DNA from: OLB16 sp964422415
GTDB lineage: Bacteria > Hinthialibacterota > Hinthialibacteria > OLB16
Length of the DNA stretch: 51,987 nt
Reading direction: 5' to 3'
Assembly (NCBI GenBank): GCA_964422415.1
Contig: CAYRBI010000022.1
Location: 1 to 51,987, forward strand
Shown here piece after piece: positions 28,401 to 39,593 of this stretch; within the stretch, counting starts at the first letter, position 1; each line of letters starts with the position of its first letter. A program made the position numbers and the translations under genes. The notes beneath the pieces are model-generated. The model saw only the letters and a list, made by a program, of their open reading frames with translations. It was not told the DNA's origin and did no database searches.

Positions 28401-28972
28401 ACTCCATCCCAGGGGGACAGATAGAATCCATCGATCCGGGCATTATCCCATCCCAAGACCTTTTGAATGTCTTCACTGAGATTGCGTTGGACGAGTGTCC
28501 ATGCCTTGGGAATATCGCCAGCTGTGAAAATCTCGACAGTGGGATCGGGAGAGGTTGATTCACTCCATTGGCCCGCGCCATATCCAAGATACCGGTGTTG
28601 ATTTGTGGCTGGTTGAACCAGATCCAGTTGGATAATGCAGACCTGACCGGAATCCTTCTTCCAGGCCCATGAGATCTCCGTGGAGGGAGTCACATAAAAA
28701 GGTGTGGTGAGTTTGTAACCAGTCTGGTGTTGTGTTACCTCGTAAGCAATCTTCCCATTGTATGCGCCTGGCAGCTCGCTGGGTTGTGGATCTGATGAGG
28801 TCTTGGCGGCGCTACCATCGCCCAGTAGAACCACATCGGTAGTCTCTATCCGCGCAGCTTGATCAGCATGGGATGAAACCGGATAAATCATGGCGTTGTC
28901 CGCCGCCCAGACCGCCGTGACAAGGAATATTGACAATAAGTAAAGACAAAGGTTGGGTGCACATTTGAGCAT
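25469..28972 (-). CDS. Large secreted six-hairpin glycosidase-like protein
   Basis: The 1167-residue product has a signal peptide ending at AVWAA. Residues about 25-215 look like a carbohydrate-binding jelly roll (YLGYGAGQW, LSPWDGVPALYADM), about 230-640 is beta-rich, and about 660-1060 is an (alpha/alpha)6 barrel (FFYFDYAARDSSYIIYAL, DTQGQNIWCLSEHYKLSGD, GLIEPGAMEVMDMG, SEGEGGYWPYIGVDRAI). Several Glu/Asp in those blocks are catalytic candidates, but I cannot fix the family; DUF5695-like or another GH-M/GH-G clan member is possible. AAAGGAG precedes the ATG. It acts with the adjacent GH63-like enzyme on the same polysaccharide, by inference from position. Confidence 0.7.
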   Translation of the reverse strand: MLKCAPNLCLYLLSIFLVTAVWAADNAMIYPVSSHADQAARIETTDVVLLGDGSAAKTSSDPQPSELPGAYNGKIAYEVTQHQTGYKLTTPFYVTPSTEISWAWKKDSGQVCIIQLDLVQPATNQHRYLGYGAGQWSESTSPDPTVEIFTAGDIPKAWTLVQRNLSEDIQKVLGWDNARIDGFYLSPWDGVPALYADMALKNVTLTDSATLRKQSALRTLSRVGQGEFEPQQLRAMDGKHIDKFDTSFEELAPGRNSAANEWSAFGVIGDREFNCMGRDLHVRYPIYDLVFRMMDGAKEIKPDELDSFRLGLVNNRLPAIWGGWEYGNLLYKVSVMTVPDNEIGPYDLYRLDVQNTTQEPQKSLLSAIIEGPPDMRLKDGVVRGLGEAPFLVAQPPSLTKLEFRDWGLCDKRAKGYTGGGTPGVTEKAFDSYRLGLGGVPVVYRVKVEKDKKYSVYLATTQHINGYYLENPKDPGDYVLKFKAEGAEPKTLDYIKYITEENRPLCVGFEDCHDVDGDGYIEVVSGVDDTSKIRHTRLSAIYVFPQGTVIPGMKQVYSGSLNASCVQHIDVGITPEQFWNNQVYDKSDIGFARLFLDYSGTIEPGAVKTYWLKVPPIHRREPISMGYISHAFKEVLPNEAVPPFADEKLNALQKADPLAAEKTVSSYWESFYAHAARIETPDPILQDIFLSRLATRSLLSVHINKDICYNACSPFFYFDYAARDSSYIIYALDLAGLHDMSAQQLNAYCTNAADIKERGPIAFDGKPLQLGMLDDGRWVTRPGQHDTQGQNIWCLSEHYKLSGDREWLEKKAYPFIRRGAMWIVESRHKHMEQVGDPKDPRYGLIEPGAMEVMDMGAGTHLYYLSAFAVLGLREAADCAKSLGKTEDSELFAREAVELKKSLRASFEKTFKRNTLYEGNLWFGVEPEGVGMYGFWSHNALLWPCRAIDPQDPLLTATWRCMERMADNWGGAMHSEGEGGYWPYIGVDRAISYILRGDPEQTVDYFCAYTDTAGGTLSWGEGYGNVSAAGDQPHSWADAQWINLYRHLFAFEDDATLRITPATLHRWQQPGKKVSISGLPTSFGSLDLNITPNADAKQVDYDIKITPQGDQAQREFTKIILSPRIPEGRSIVGVVVNDKQMDSFTQDEILLNNPPRNTSMHVTVTAGDY

Positions 28973-29060
28973 GGTTTTTGACTCCTTTGATTTCCTAGAA
29001 TCTGTAAGACAAACAGGAATGCTATGAGTTATCCATCATTTTATTAGGCTGAATGGATCC

Positions 29061-29678
29061 TCAATACTTCCCATTGAATGAGCCATCCATATTGCGGTTG
29101 TTGCGGATGATATTGCCTTCGCTGACTGTCCCATTCGTGGGTGAGTACTGTAGAAATTCGAGTGTCGTTGATGTGACAAAAGGTTTGGGCGGAGAGTAAT
29201 GCGCATAATCTGGCCCTGTGCTGTAAAGGCTCCACCCCGGGATACTCATGGCAAAGACTTGCCGCAAGTATTCAAGGTCATAGGGGTTACATGTCCCGCG
29301 CCAACCCGCCTTATACAGATCATAACAATGAAGAACATAAAGATACATGTTGCCAAAACCGTAGTTTTCAGTGACAGCGTAGCGGAATGAATCCATCGGC
29401 AGCGACTTCAAATATGCATGTGGCGTGGTGAGCACCTTTTGGTGATTCCAGACATAGGTTGCCCCGCCGGTGACTGGATTTTCAGCGGGAAGCACGCGCC
29501 AATCGATGCGGTAGCTCTCCAACGCTACTGCGAGGCTGTACAAGTCACCCCGGGCGCGCGCAACTTTCGCCCGCACCTGGGCTTCCAGGAAGTTGGGCAG
29601 GGCGATCGAGATCAGAATGAGTATGATGGCGATGACAATCAATAGTTCGATTAAGGTAAATCCCTTGTGAGACAGCAT
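29061..29678 (-). CDS. Type II secretion/type IV pilin-like pseudopilin
   Basis: The 205-residue product has a classic prepilin start: MLSHKG then FTLIELLIVIAIILIL, with cleavage after Gly6 by prepilin peptidase and Glu at mature position 5. GGGAGGAG sits six bases before ATG 29678, which rules out the longer frame from 29780. The soluble part has EAQVRAKVARARGDL, common in GspG-like pseudopilins, and ends with NNRNMDGSFNGKY, like the NxDGS tails of the large pseudopilin families in planctomycete-like bacteria. It lies among secreted carbohydrate proteins rather than secretion genes, so it may be a specialised surface or uptake pilin. Confidence 0.88.
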   Translation of the reverse strand: MLSHKGFTLIELLIVIAIILILISIALPNFLEAQVRAKVARARGDLYSLAVALESYRIDWRVLPAENPVTGGATYVWNHQKVLTTPHAYLKSLPMDSFRYAVTENYGFGNMYLYVLHCYDLYKAGWRGTCNPYDLEYLRQVFAMSIPGWSLYSTGPDYAHYSPPKPFVTSTTLEFLQYSPTNGTVSEGNIIRNNRNMDGSFNGKY

Positions 29679-29741
29679 TAGTGTCTCCTCCCAGATGAAA
29701 TTGTTATTCAGCGGTGGAAAAAAAAGATGACACCGCGTCCA

Positions 29742-29774
29742 GTACACCGGGGTGAGTTTTTCACCCCGGTGTAC
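29742..29774. terminator. Perfect 14-bp stem with 5-base loop
   Basis: GTACACCGGGGTGA (29742-29755) pairs perfectly with TCACCCCGGTGTAC (29761-29774) around GTTTT. It follows the beta-helix gene and precedes the pseudopilin start, both on the minus strand. Read in that direction, an eight-T run lies about 13 bases further on, inside a second hairpin of GCGGTG/CACCGC. It likely ends or attenuates the beta-helix transcript. A stability or protein-binding element is the alternative. Confidence 0.6.
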
Positions 29775-29828
29775 GGACAAGCCTGCAAATGGCTTCAGAA
29801 ACAGGCCGTGCAGCTACAGTACTGCTGA

Positions 29829-32747
29829 TCAGTACTGCTGCCAGTTCTCGATGCGTGTCACTGAGACTTCATCCGCGCCAATGTCGGAGGCGGAGCCCTG
29901 TGGACGGGATTGTCCATCAATGTCGTCGGTGACACCCACATCCGGTGCTTTGTCGATAGCGGCTACCGATTCAGCGGTCAGGTGGATGTCATCTTCCGCG
30001 AGCATCGGATCCACATAGGTGAATCCCTCCATCCCCTCCTGGTTGGCGTTATCGATATAATCGGGAGCGGGTCCGGTGATGTCATAGCGGATGTTGTTCG
30101 AGCATGTATAAGTGACGCCACTGTTGCCGCCACCGCTGTAAACCAGCCCTAACCCAAGATCTCCTGGTACACGGCCATCGAAGATGCTGTTGGTAAATTC
30201 GATGGTACTGTTCATGGTGTTTTGGATCTGAATGAAACGTCCATTCCATTGCGGATTTTGATCCACCACGGTGCAGTGTTTGAAAGAGAGTAATCCTTCT
30301 TCGTGATTCTCGAAAAGAACGACTCCATCCGGTTGTCCCTCGATTGAATTCCAGAAGATCGAGCAGTTCTCAAAGTTGGCGGTGCCGAAGCTGCGCTGAT
30401 AAACCATCAGACGTGTCTGCGGATAAGCACTGCCAATGGGTGCGTGAAAGAGTGTCCGGCGGCAGTTGAAGGTGCATGCACCCCCGGTTCCACCCGATCC
30501 GAACCACAATATCGAGTCTCTCAGTGTCTGGTGTGTTGGATTTTGGAAGAGACAATCATTCAGGTTACACACCTGGCCAGCGCCCTCGATAAAGACGGTC
30601 ACCTGGGAGGGACTGTCATTGTCGAAGGTGCAGTTGTTGAAGGTTGCGGATCCACCAATTAGGAGCACGCATTTGTGGTCTTCCCGGCCACGCCCTTTGA
30701 TGGTGCAATTCGTGAAAACCGGTTGATAACCGTGGAGTACACGAATGAATGTCAGATCCGTGGGGAAATCGTTAACGGTTGCTGTTTGCTCAAAGGTGCA
30801 GTTCTCGACCGTAACACTCACGGTGGGGCTGGGGCCGTAGACATCGAAAGTGTCTCCATCATACCATCTTCCCGTGAAGCGGAAGGTGCAGTTCTTCCAG
30901 TGTCCGCCACCATCGCCACCGAACGCGAGGTGGTGTTGATTGGCGACATTGGTGTAGTCGCCCTCGATGATGAATCCATCCAGGGTTCCGCCCTTATGGT
31001 TCAGTACGAGGGGAGTGCCGGAGCTTGGCGCGGTGAAGTCATCATCAGTGGTTGCCTTCACGGTGAAAGGACCGCCGGAGGTGACAATCTTCAATCCAAC
31101 ATCGTTGTTGAAGCCTTTGAAGGGATTATCGGGGCCATAACCGGTCACGATCAGGGTATCGCCCGCAATAACGGTTCCATAATGGATGGCGCCTTGCAAA
31201 GTGGTCCCGGCCGGGAAATCCGCTGGGTAGTACTTGGTGATGGGTTCGGGTGCCGGGTCGGGGTAGTAGGTGGGCGGTGGCCAAGAGGCGGCTTCATCAC
31301 AGCCGATATCGGGAGCTGATCCAATGGGACGGGCATCGCCATCGATATCATCGGTGATACCAATGCTGGTGGCTTTGTTGTAAGCCTCCGTCGAATTAGA
31401 TGAGAGATGGAAAGCATCTCCTCCGAGCTGTGGATTCACAAAGGTGAACCCATCCATTCCCTCTAGATTTGCCGTCTCCTCAAATCCGCCAGCTTTACTT
31501 GTGATGTCGTAGCGTAGGTTGCCCGAATTGTTAAAGGTAAGGCCGGAGTTACCACTCCCATATACCAATCCCAACCCAGCCTCGCCGGAGACATGTCCAT
31601 CAAAGATGTTGTTCTGGAAGTCGATGGTGCAGTTCATCGTATTCATGGCCTGAATGAAACGGCCATTCCAGATCGGGTATTGATCGACGACGGTGCAATG
31701 CTTGAAGGAGAGGCTACTGCTCTCGCAATTCTCAAAGAGAACCCATCCATCCGGTTGACCTTGGCCGGCATTCCAATAAATCGAGCAGTTCTCGAAGTTG
31801 ACGACTCCTCCAACACGCTGAAGAACGAGTAAGCGTGGCTGGGCATAGTTGCCGCAAATTGGAGTGTGGAATTGTGTCCGGCGGCAGTTAAAGGTGGCTG
31901 GTCCTGCCTCGCCTCCCGTGCCAAGCCACAGGATTGAATTGCTCATCGCCTGGTGTCTTGGATTATGGAATTCACAGTCATTAAGGTTGCACACCTGGCC
32001 GTTCCCCTCCAGGAAGATTTCCACATTGGCGGGACGGTTGATGTCGAAGTTGCATGAGTTGAAGGTGGCCGATGAGCCAATCAACAGGATTGCGCGGCGG
32101 TCATTACGGCCGCGTCCTTTAATTGTACAATTGTTGAACACCGGATGGTAACCATTATTCACGTGGATGAGCGCGTGATCGCCTGTCCAGACATCGGTCG
32201 TGGCCGTGGATTCGAAGGTGCAGTTCTCAACGAGAATGCTGGCTGAGAGATTTGGGCTTCCACTATAAATACTAAATGGTTCACCGTCCCACCAGGTACC
32301 AGTGATGCGGAAGGTGCAATTCCTCCAGGTGCCACCATTATCGCCAGCGAAGGCCAGATGGTGCCAGTTGGTTACGTTGGTGTAATCACCCTGGAAGATA
32401 AATCCATCCACTGTTCCACCCTGATGATTCAACACGAGAGGATTTCCGCTGTCTGAACCTGTGAAATCAGAATCGGCGCTGGCGGCCACCAGGAAGGGGC
32501 CACCGGAAGCCACGATGATGAGCCCTTTGTCGTTGTTGAAACCCTTGAAGGGGTTTTGTGAACCATACCCTGTTACGGTTAAGGTTTCACCGGTGGAAAT
32601 CCCACTGTTATGAATGGCATCGTTGAGTGTCGTCCCCGCCGGGAAGTCGGCGGGATAAGTCATGTTCGCTGCTTGAACCATGTAGACAGGACCGAACCAA
32701 ACAAATAGCACGGTCAAACACGTGATACCAAGAACCTTCTTGATCAT
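29829..32747 (-). CDS. Secreted right-handed beta-helix protein with two tandem copies
   Basis: A 972-residue product from ATG 32747, eight bases after GGAGG; a GTG two codons earlier is too close to the SD. The signal peptide ends near VQAA. The body is made of two copies of about 465-475 residues. Each begins YPADFPAGTTL, passes through FKGFNND, LVLNH, DGFI, NCTF and NCTIKGRGR strands, and ends in DIDG..RP.GSA.DIG, the choice-of-anchor Q type end. Repeated NCTF-like strands are typical of pectate-lyase-like parallel beta-helices. No catalytic Asp/Arg set could be assigned, so binding versus cleavage of polysaccharide is open. It is first in the minus-strand carbohydrate series. Confidence 0.8.
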   Translation of the reverse strand: MIKKVLGITCLTVLFVWFGPVYMVQAANMTYPADFPAGTTLNDAIHNSGISTGETLTVTGYGSQNPFKGFNNDKGLIIVASGGPFLVAASADSDFTGSDSGNPLVLNHQGGTVDGFIFQGDYTNVTNWHHLAFAGDNGGTWRNCTFRITGTWWDGEPFSIYSGSPNLSASILVENCTFESTATTDVWTGDHALIHVNNGYHPVFNNCTIKGRGRNDRRAILLIGSSATFNSCNFDINRPANVEIFLEGNGQVCNLNDCEFHNPRHQAMSNSILWLGTGGEAGPATFNCRRTQFHTPICGNYAQPRLLVLQRVGGVVNFENCSIYWNAGQGQPDGWVLFENCESSSLSFKHCTVVDQYPIWNGRFIQAMNTMNCTIDFQNNIFDGHVSGEAGLGLVYGSGNSGLTFNNSGNLRYDITSKAGGFEETANLEGMDGFTFVNPQLGGDAFHLSSNSTEAYNKATSIGITDDIDGDARPIGSAPDIGCDEAASWPPPTYYPDPAPEPITKYYPADFPAGTTLQGAIHYGTVIAGDTLIVTGYGPDNPFKGFNNDVGLKIVTSGGPFTVKATTDDDFTAPSSGTPLVLNHKGGTLDGFIIEGDYTNVANQHHLAFGGDGGGHWKNCTFRFTGRWYDGDTFDVYGPSPTVSVTVENCTFEQTATVNDFPTDLTFIRVLHGYQPVFTNCTIKGRGREDHKCVLLIGGSATFNNCTFDNDSPSQVTVFIEGAGQVCNLNDCLFQNPTHQTLRDSILWFGSGGTGGACTFNCRRTLFHAPIGSAYPQTRLMVYQRSFGTANFENCSIFWNSIEGQPDGVVLFENHEEGLLSFKHCTVVDQNPQWNGRFIQIQNTMNSTIEFTNSIFDGRVPGDLGLGLVYSGGGNSGVTYTCSNNIRYDITGPAPDYIDNANQEGMEGFTYVDPMLAEDDIHLTAESVAAIDKAPDVGVTDDIDGQSRPQGSASDIGADEVSVTRIENWQQY

Positions 32748-33241
32748 CTTCACACCCTCCTTTGATTAGCACGCATTCATCACTCCCCATGCATGGGGGA
32801 TTCAAAACTTGACGTGGAAAACGAGAGAGGCCGGTTGGATACCGGCGGCCAGTGATCGGGAGATAAGTGACAACTGGCATGGAGTGGGATTGACCTCCCG
32901 GATTGGATTCCCGATGGCCGTTATAGACAGAAGGCTCTGCTTCCACCATGGAGTGGACAGTCCGGTTAAACACAACCCATCGGCTTGATGTGGTCAAGGC
33001 ATCGCTCCAGCAAGGACCGGTGATGCAAACAAGTACAAGCATGATTGCTCATTTGAGCGATACAGTCAAGTAGGGATTGAAAATAGTCCTAGAATATCCA
33101 AAGAATGTTCAAGAAGAGGCACAATGGAACGCATCATGAGTGAAATGATCAACGAAACCAAGCCTCAATGGGCAGTTTTTTCATGTTTTTTAATCCCTTT
33201 TTTCAAATAGCCCTTGCCACAAGAAGGCTCTACTCCATAGA
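32748..33241. promoter_or_regulatory. Divergent intergenic region with phased T-tracts
   Basis: 494 bases between the beta-helix gene and glgP, with no convincing gene. Three T6 runs at 33176-33181, 33186-33191 and 33198-33203, spaced 10-12 bases, predict intrinsic DNA bending just upstream of glgP. A GGGC/GCCC inverted pair encloses them. The rest shows no clear promoter boxes to the eye. Confidence 0.35.
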
Positions 33242-35779
<2,538 letters not shown>

Positions 35780-35788
35780 TATCCTATT

Positions 35789-35818
35789 GCTGGAATTACT
35801 ATCCAGCCGGCTTTTTTT
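35789..35818 (+). terminator. Rho-independent terminator after glgP
   Basis: GCTGGA (35789-35794) and TCCAGC (35802-35807) form the stem, then CGGC and a T7 run (35812-35818). An outer pairing of GCCGG near the stop with CCGGC may extend the stem. It lies ten bases after the glgP stop and before the convergent kinase gene. Confidence 0.65.
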
Positions 35819-35858
35819 GTGATACCGCCAGATCCTGTATACGGCCCTGTGAGTGAGA

Positions 35859-38800
35859 TCATGAATCCAACACATCCCGGACTTTGGTGGTAAGAATCAT
35901 CATATTGAAGGGCTTCTGGATGAAATGGACACCCTCGTCAAGCACACCGTGATGAGCAATGACATTGGCAGTGTAGCCGGACGTGAATAGGCACTTGAGG
36001 TTGGGCCGGCGGGCTACCAGATTCTTGGCCAAGTCGCGGCCATTCATTTCAGGCATGACCACATCAGTCATGAGCAGGTCGATTCGGGAGGTGTAGCTTT
36101 CGGCCAAGTGGATGGCTTCGCCTGGCGTAGCGGCGGTCAAGACTGTATAGCCCTGGTATTCGAGCATCGTCTTGGTCATGTCCAAGATCATCGATTCATC
36201 TTCGACCAACAAGATCGTCTCGTTACCGGTGATGACGGGTTTTACAGAGGCCTCCATCGGCAGGGGTGTGTCCTTGACCGTGTGTTGAGGGAAAAAAACC
36301 TTGAAGGTCGTGCCGCTCCAAGGTTCACTGACAACATTGATGAATCCATCGTTCTGCTTAACGATGCCATAAACCGTGGCCAATCCCAATCCAGTGCCTT
36401 TACCGGTTGGCTTGGTGGTGTAAAAAGGCTCGAATATTTTCTCCAACGTCTGCTTGTCCATGCCGCAGCCATTGTCGCTTACGGCCAGCATTGTATAGTC
36501 ACCGGGGACGAATCCCGTGTATTCAGCGCAATAGGCTTCATCAAAGGTGGCGGTGCCCGTTTCGATGGTGACCATGCCTGTACCACCGATGGCATCACGG
36601 GCGTTAACGCATAAGTTCGCCAGTATTTGGTCGATCTGGGAAGGGTCTACCTTGACTAATCCCAGTTTTTTACCTGGCCGCCAGGCCAGATCAATGTCCT
36701 CGCCGATGAGCCGCCGGAGCATATTCAGCATCCCTTCCACGGTCTCGTTCAAGTCGAGTACTTTCGGAACAGCAGTTTGTTTTCGCGCAAAGGCCAGGAG
36801 CTGACGGGTAAGGTCGGCGGAGCGCTCGGCAGCTTCTTGAATTTCTTTGAGGTTGGTGAATATTGGCTGTGAAGGATCGACCTGGTCAAGGGCCATCCCT
36901 GTATGCCCGAGTATTACCCCGAGCATGTTGTTAAAATCGTGAGCCACTCCTCCCGCCAGCCGCCCCACTGACTCCATTTTCTGGGCCTGGTTCAGGTGTT
37001 CTTGGAGTCTTTGGCGTTCTTCTTCCGCACGCTTCAGTTCGGATATATCGCGGTCAAAAGCACAACTATAAAAGCGGCCACCAAATTCGAGGTAGTTCCC
37101 CGTCACTTCGACTGGGAAAATGCGGCCATCCTTGGCCTGGTGTCGTGATTCAAATCTGAGAGCGCCCATTCGCCTGAGCTCTTCGACATGTGGCCGCCAA
37201 TGCTCTCGAGTAAAATCTGGATCAATGTCAAAGATTCTCTTCCGCAACAACTCTTCGCGTGTATAACCAAGGGACAGGCAGGCGGCATCATTTGCGTAAA
37301 TGATATTCGCCTCTCCATCCACCCACATGATATTATCCGAGGCCCGGTCCATCGCGAATTGTGTCCGCAGTAGGGTCTCCTCCGCTTTCTTTCGATCGGT
37401 GATGTCAGTGAAGACTACAAAGACCAGATCACCGGAAGAGGCGGACCTAACCTCGACTTGAAGTTCCTTTCCGTCTTTGCGGATGATCGAGCGCTCTCTG
37501 GGTAACATTTCTTTCCGGGATTGTCTCATCATTACGACAGACTTTTTCCAGGCCTCCCGGGCTTGTTCCCGTAGTGTTGGGTCTGGGTAGGCCAGATCCC
37601 ACCATATATCGATCGAGGGGAGATCATTCTGGTCATAGCCAAACATTTCAATGAATTTGGAGCTCAGGAAAAGAATTTTATCATTAACATCCGAGATGGC
37701 GATTCCCACTGGCGCTAAATCCGCCAGCAAGTGGAAACGTTTTTCACTCTCACGGAGCTTCTCCTCGGCCTGCTTGCGTTCGGTGATGTCAACGATGTTG
37801 CCCACGATTTTAACAATCTGTCCATCTTCATACACGGGTTGTGCCATAGTTTGAATCCAGACATGGCGGCCTTGGGTGTTGGTAATGGGAAATTCTAGGT
37901 TATAGGGAATTCCCTCTGTGATACAAAGCTGGAAAGCCGATTTCATGATTGGCTGGTCTTGTGGGTCGAAACAGGAGATGCTGGCTTTAATCAGTTCCTG
38001 AGAGCCAGCCACGATCTTCTTGGCATCGAGACCCAGTATACGGTAGGTCTCATCAGTCCCAGTCAGGCTTTTCCGTTCGATATCCCATTCCCAACCACCC
38101 ACCTTGGCGAGATTCTGGGTGGTGTTCAGTAGATCCCGGCTCTTTTGCAAAGCCTCCTCGGCTTGTTTACGTTCAGTGATATCGACGGCCATTTCGTACC
38201 GGACCAGGCGGCCATCAGGCCATGAGATGGCCTTGTCGATGCACTTGTACCAGCGTTTGTTGGCCTCGTTCTGAAACTCCCAGACATACGAACGCCCCAA
38301 GTATTCACCGAGAATTTTTTCGTTCGTGCAGAAGGGACAGGGTGAATTCCTATTCTGCAGGTGTTCATAGCATTTCTGGTTGCTTGGAGTGCCGAAGACG
38401 GCTTCCAGCGTCCGGTTAGTAAAGATCAGCTCGTAAGTTGCCGTATCAGCCACATAGACTGGCTCGTCGATACAATCGAAGATCTCCAACAGCCCAGTGT
38501 GGCTTTCCTTGATGGCTTCATCCGCCAGTTTGCTCTCGGTGATGTCATGGACCAGTCCATCGTAACTCAATAAAACTCCAGTATTGTCCCTTTGATAGAC
38601 TGGGGTATTTTCCACCCAACGTACCTTGCCGTCTTTACGTACAATCCGGTGGATCAGAGGTTTGATTTGTTTGCCAAGGGTGGCCAACTGCGTCTGTTTG
38701 ATCACCTGCTCACGGTCTTCGGGTGGTACCATATTCAACCACAGGAAGGGATCCTGTTCTAATTCGTCCTCTCGATACCCCGTTACAGCCTGGCAGCCCG

Positions 38801-39593
38801 GACCATGTTTTGTGGACACGACTTTTCCATTCTCGATACGGACCGTAAAGACATAATCAGTGATGGTTTCGGTGATTCTTTTGTAGCGGTCTTCGCTCTC
38901 ACGGAGTGATTTTTGATGTTCGAGGAGCCGCCGCCGGGATTGTGATAGGAGGACGATCATGGCCAGTAATACAAGCGCTGTTAATGTGAGTCCCATGGGC
39001 CATGCCGCCGCGGTAATGACTGCATGCCTCCATTTTCCCGCATCAATGTCCATGCCAAACACAGCGATCAGGTCACCGGTCTGTGGATCACAAAGCGGGA
39101 TAAAAGCTGAGACCCATACCCCCCAGCGGTTTATGAAAGGTCCGACAACATTCTCCTGACTAGTGGCGAATACACGCATTTCGCCATCCGATGCTTCTTC
39201 ATACACTTCGCCGGGAGGGGAGTAATCCGGAGATTCAGGTGGTTCATTGTCTACCAGGGTGGACAGTTCTCCTGTCGGTTTACGTCCCAACAGACAGACG
39301 AACCGGCATTGATCACTCGCCCTTTTAATTGCGGCAAACTGCTCCTTGAGCTGTTGGTAGTTGGGATTGCTCACATCGGTCTCGCTACCCGTAAGTGCTC
39401 TGACACGATTGAGGTCGACTGCCTGCGCCAACATTCGTGTCTGATGGAGCAAGGTTTCACGCATATCCTGGTCGGTCCACTGGACTGTCCACCAACTGAA
39501 GATCGCCCCCACGATCAATACGGCCGTAAATGTAATGGTCATCCAGGCGTTGGATTTTGGAATATTTCCCACCACCGCGGTGTTTTTCATCAT
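35859..39593 (-). CDS. Membrane hybrid sensor histidine kinase with multiple PAS domains and receiver
   Basis: A 1244-residue product. Two membrane segments (about 13-33 and 190-212) frame a periplasmic sensor of about 155 residues. Five PAS-type domains follow (about 230-355, 360-475, 480-605, 610-735, 740-865), the second with a C-x9-C-x2-C cluster (KCYEHLQNRNSPCPFC). HisKA has phospho-acceptor His885 in GGVAHDFNN, then a HATPase with DNGCGM and GTGLGLATVYG. A receiver has Asp1177 in LLMTDVVMP. There is no DNA-binding output. The start overlaps the stop of the upstream kinase by the ATGA type, so the two are translationally coupled. The catalytic half is nearly a copy of that of the upstream kinase. 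Signal unknown; a partner regulator must be elsewhere. Confidence 0.92.
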   Translation of the reverse strand: MMKNTAVVGNIPKSNAWMTITFTAVLIVGAIFSWWTVQWTDQDMRETLLHQTRMLAQAVDLNRVRALTGSETDVSNPNYQQLKEQFAAIKRASDQCRFVCLLGRKPTGELSTLVDNEPPESPDYSPPGEVYEEASDGEMRVFATSQENVVGPFINRWGVWVSAFIPLCDPQTGDLIAVFGMDIDAGKWRHAVITAAAWPMGLTLTALVLLAMIVLLSQSRRRLLEHQKSLRESEDRYKRITETITDYVFTVRIENGKVVSTKHGPGCQAVTGYREDELEQDPFLWLNMVPPEDREQVIKQTQLATLGKQIKPLIHRIVRKDGKVRWVENTPVYQRDNTGVLLSYDGLVHDITESKLADEAIKESHTGLLEIFDCIDEPVYVADTATYELIFTNRTLEAVFGTPSNQKCYEHLQNRNSPCPFCTNEKILGEYLGRSYVWEFQNEANKRWYKCIDKAISWPDGRLVRYEMAVDITERKQAEEALQKSRDLLNTTQNLAKVGGWEWDIERKSLTGTDETYRILGLDAKKIVAGSQELIKASISCFDPQDQPIMKSAFQLCITEGIPYNLEFPITNTQGRHVWIQTMAQPVYEDGQIVKIVGNIVDITERKQAEEKLRESEKRFHLLADLAPVGIAISDVNDKILFLSSKFIEMFGYDQNDLPSIDIWWDLAYPDPTLREQAREAWKKSVVMMRQSRKEMLPRERSIIRKDGKELQVEVRSASSGDLVFVVFTDITDRKKAEETLLRTQFAMDRASDNIMWVDGEANIIYANDAACLSLGYTREELLRKRIFDIDPDFTREHWRPHVEELRRMGALRFESRHQAKDGRIFPVEVTGNYLEFGGRFYSCAFDRDISELKRAEEERQRLQEHLNQAQKMESVGRLAGGVAHDFNNMLGVILGHTGMALDQVDPSQPIFTNLKEIQEAAERSADLTRQLLAFARKQTAVPKVLDLNETVEGMLNMLRRLIGEDIDLAWRPGKKLGLVKVDPSQIDQILANLCVNARDAIGGTGMVTIETGTATFDEAYCAEYTGFVPGDYTMLAVSDNGCGMDKQTLEKIFEPFYTTKPTGKGTGLGLATVYGIVKQNDGFINVVSEPWSGTTFKVFFPQHTVKDTPLPMEASVKPVITGNETILLVEDESMILDMTKTMLEYQGYTVLTAATPGEAIHLAESYTSRIDLLMTDVVMPEMNGRDLAKNLVARRPNLKCLFTSGYTANVIAHHGVLDEGVHFIQKPFNMMILTTKVRDVLDS

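Noticed and set aside
33124..33210. 28-codon open frame upstream of glgP
   Set aside because: No SD, and it is made mostly of the T-tract sequence.
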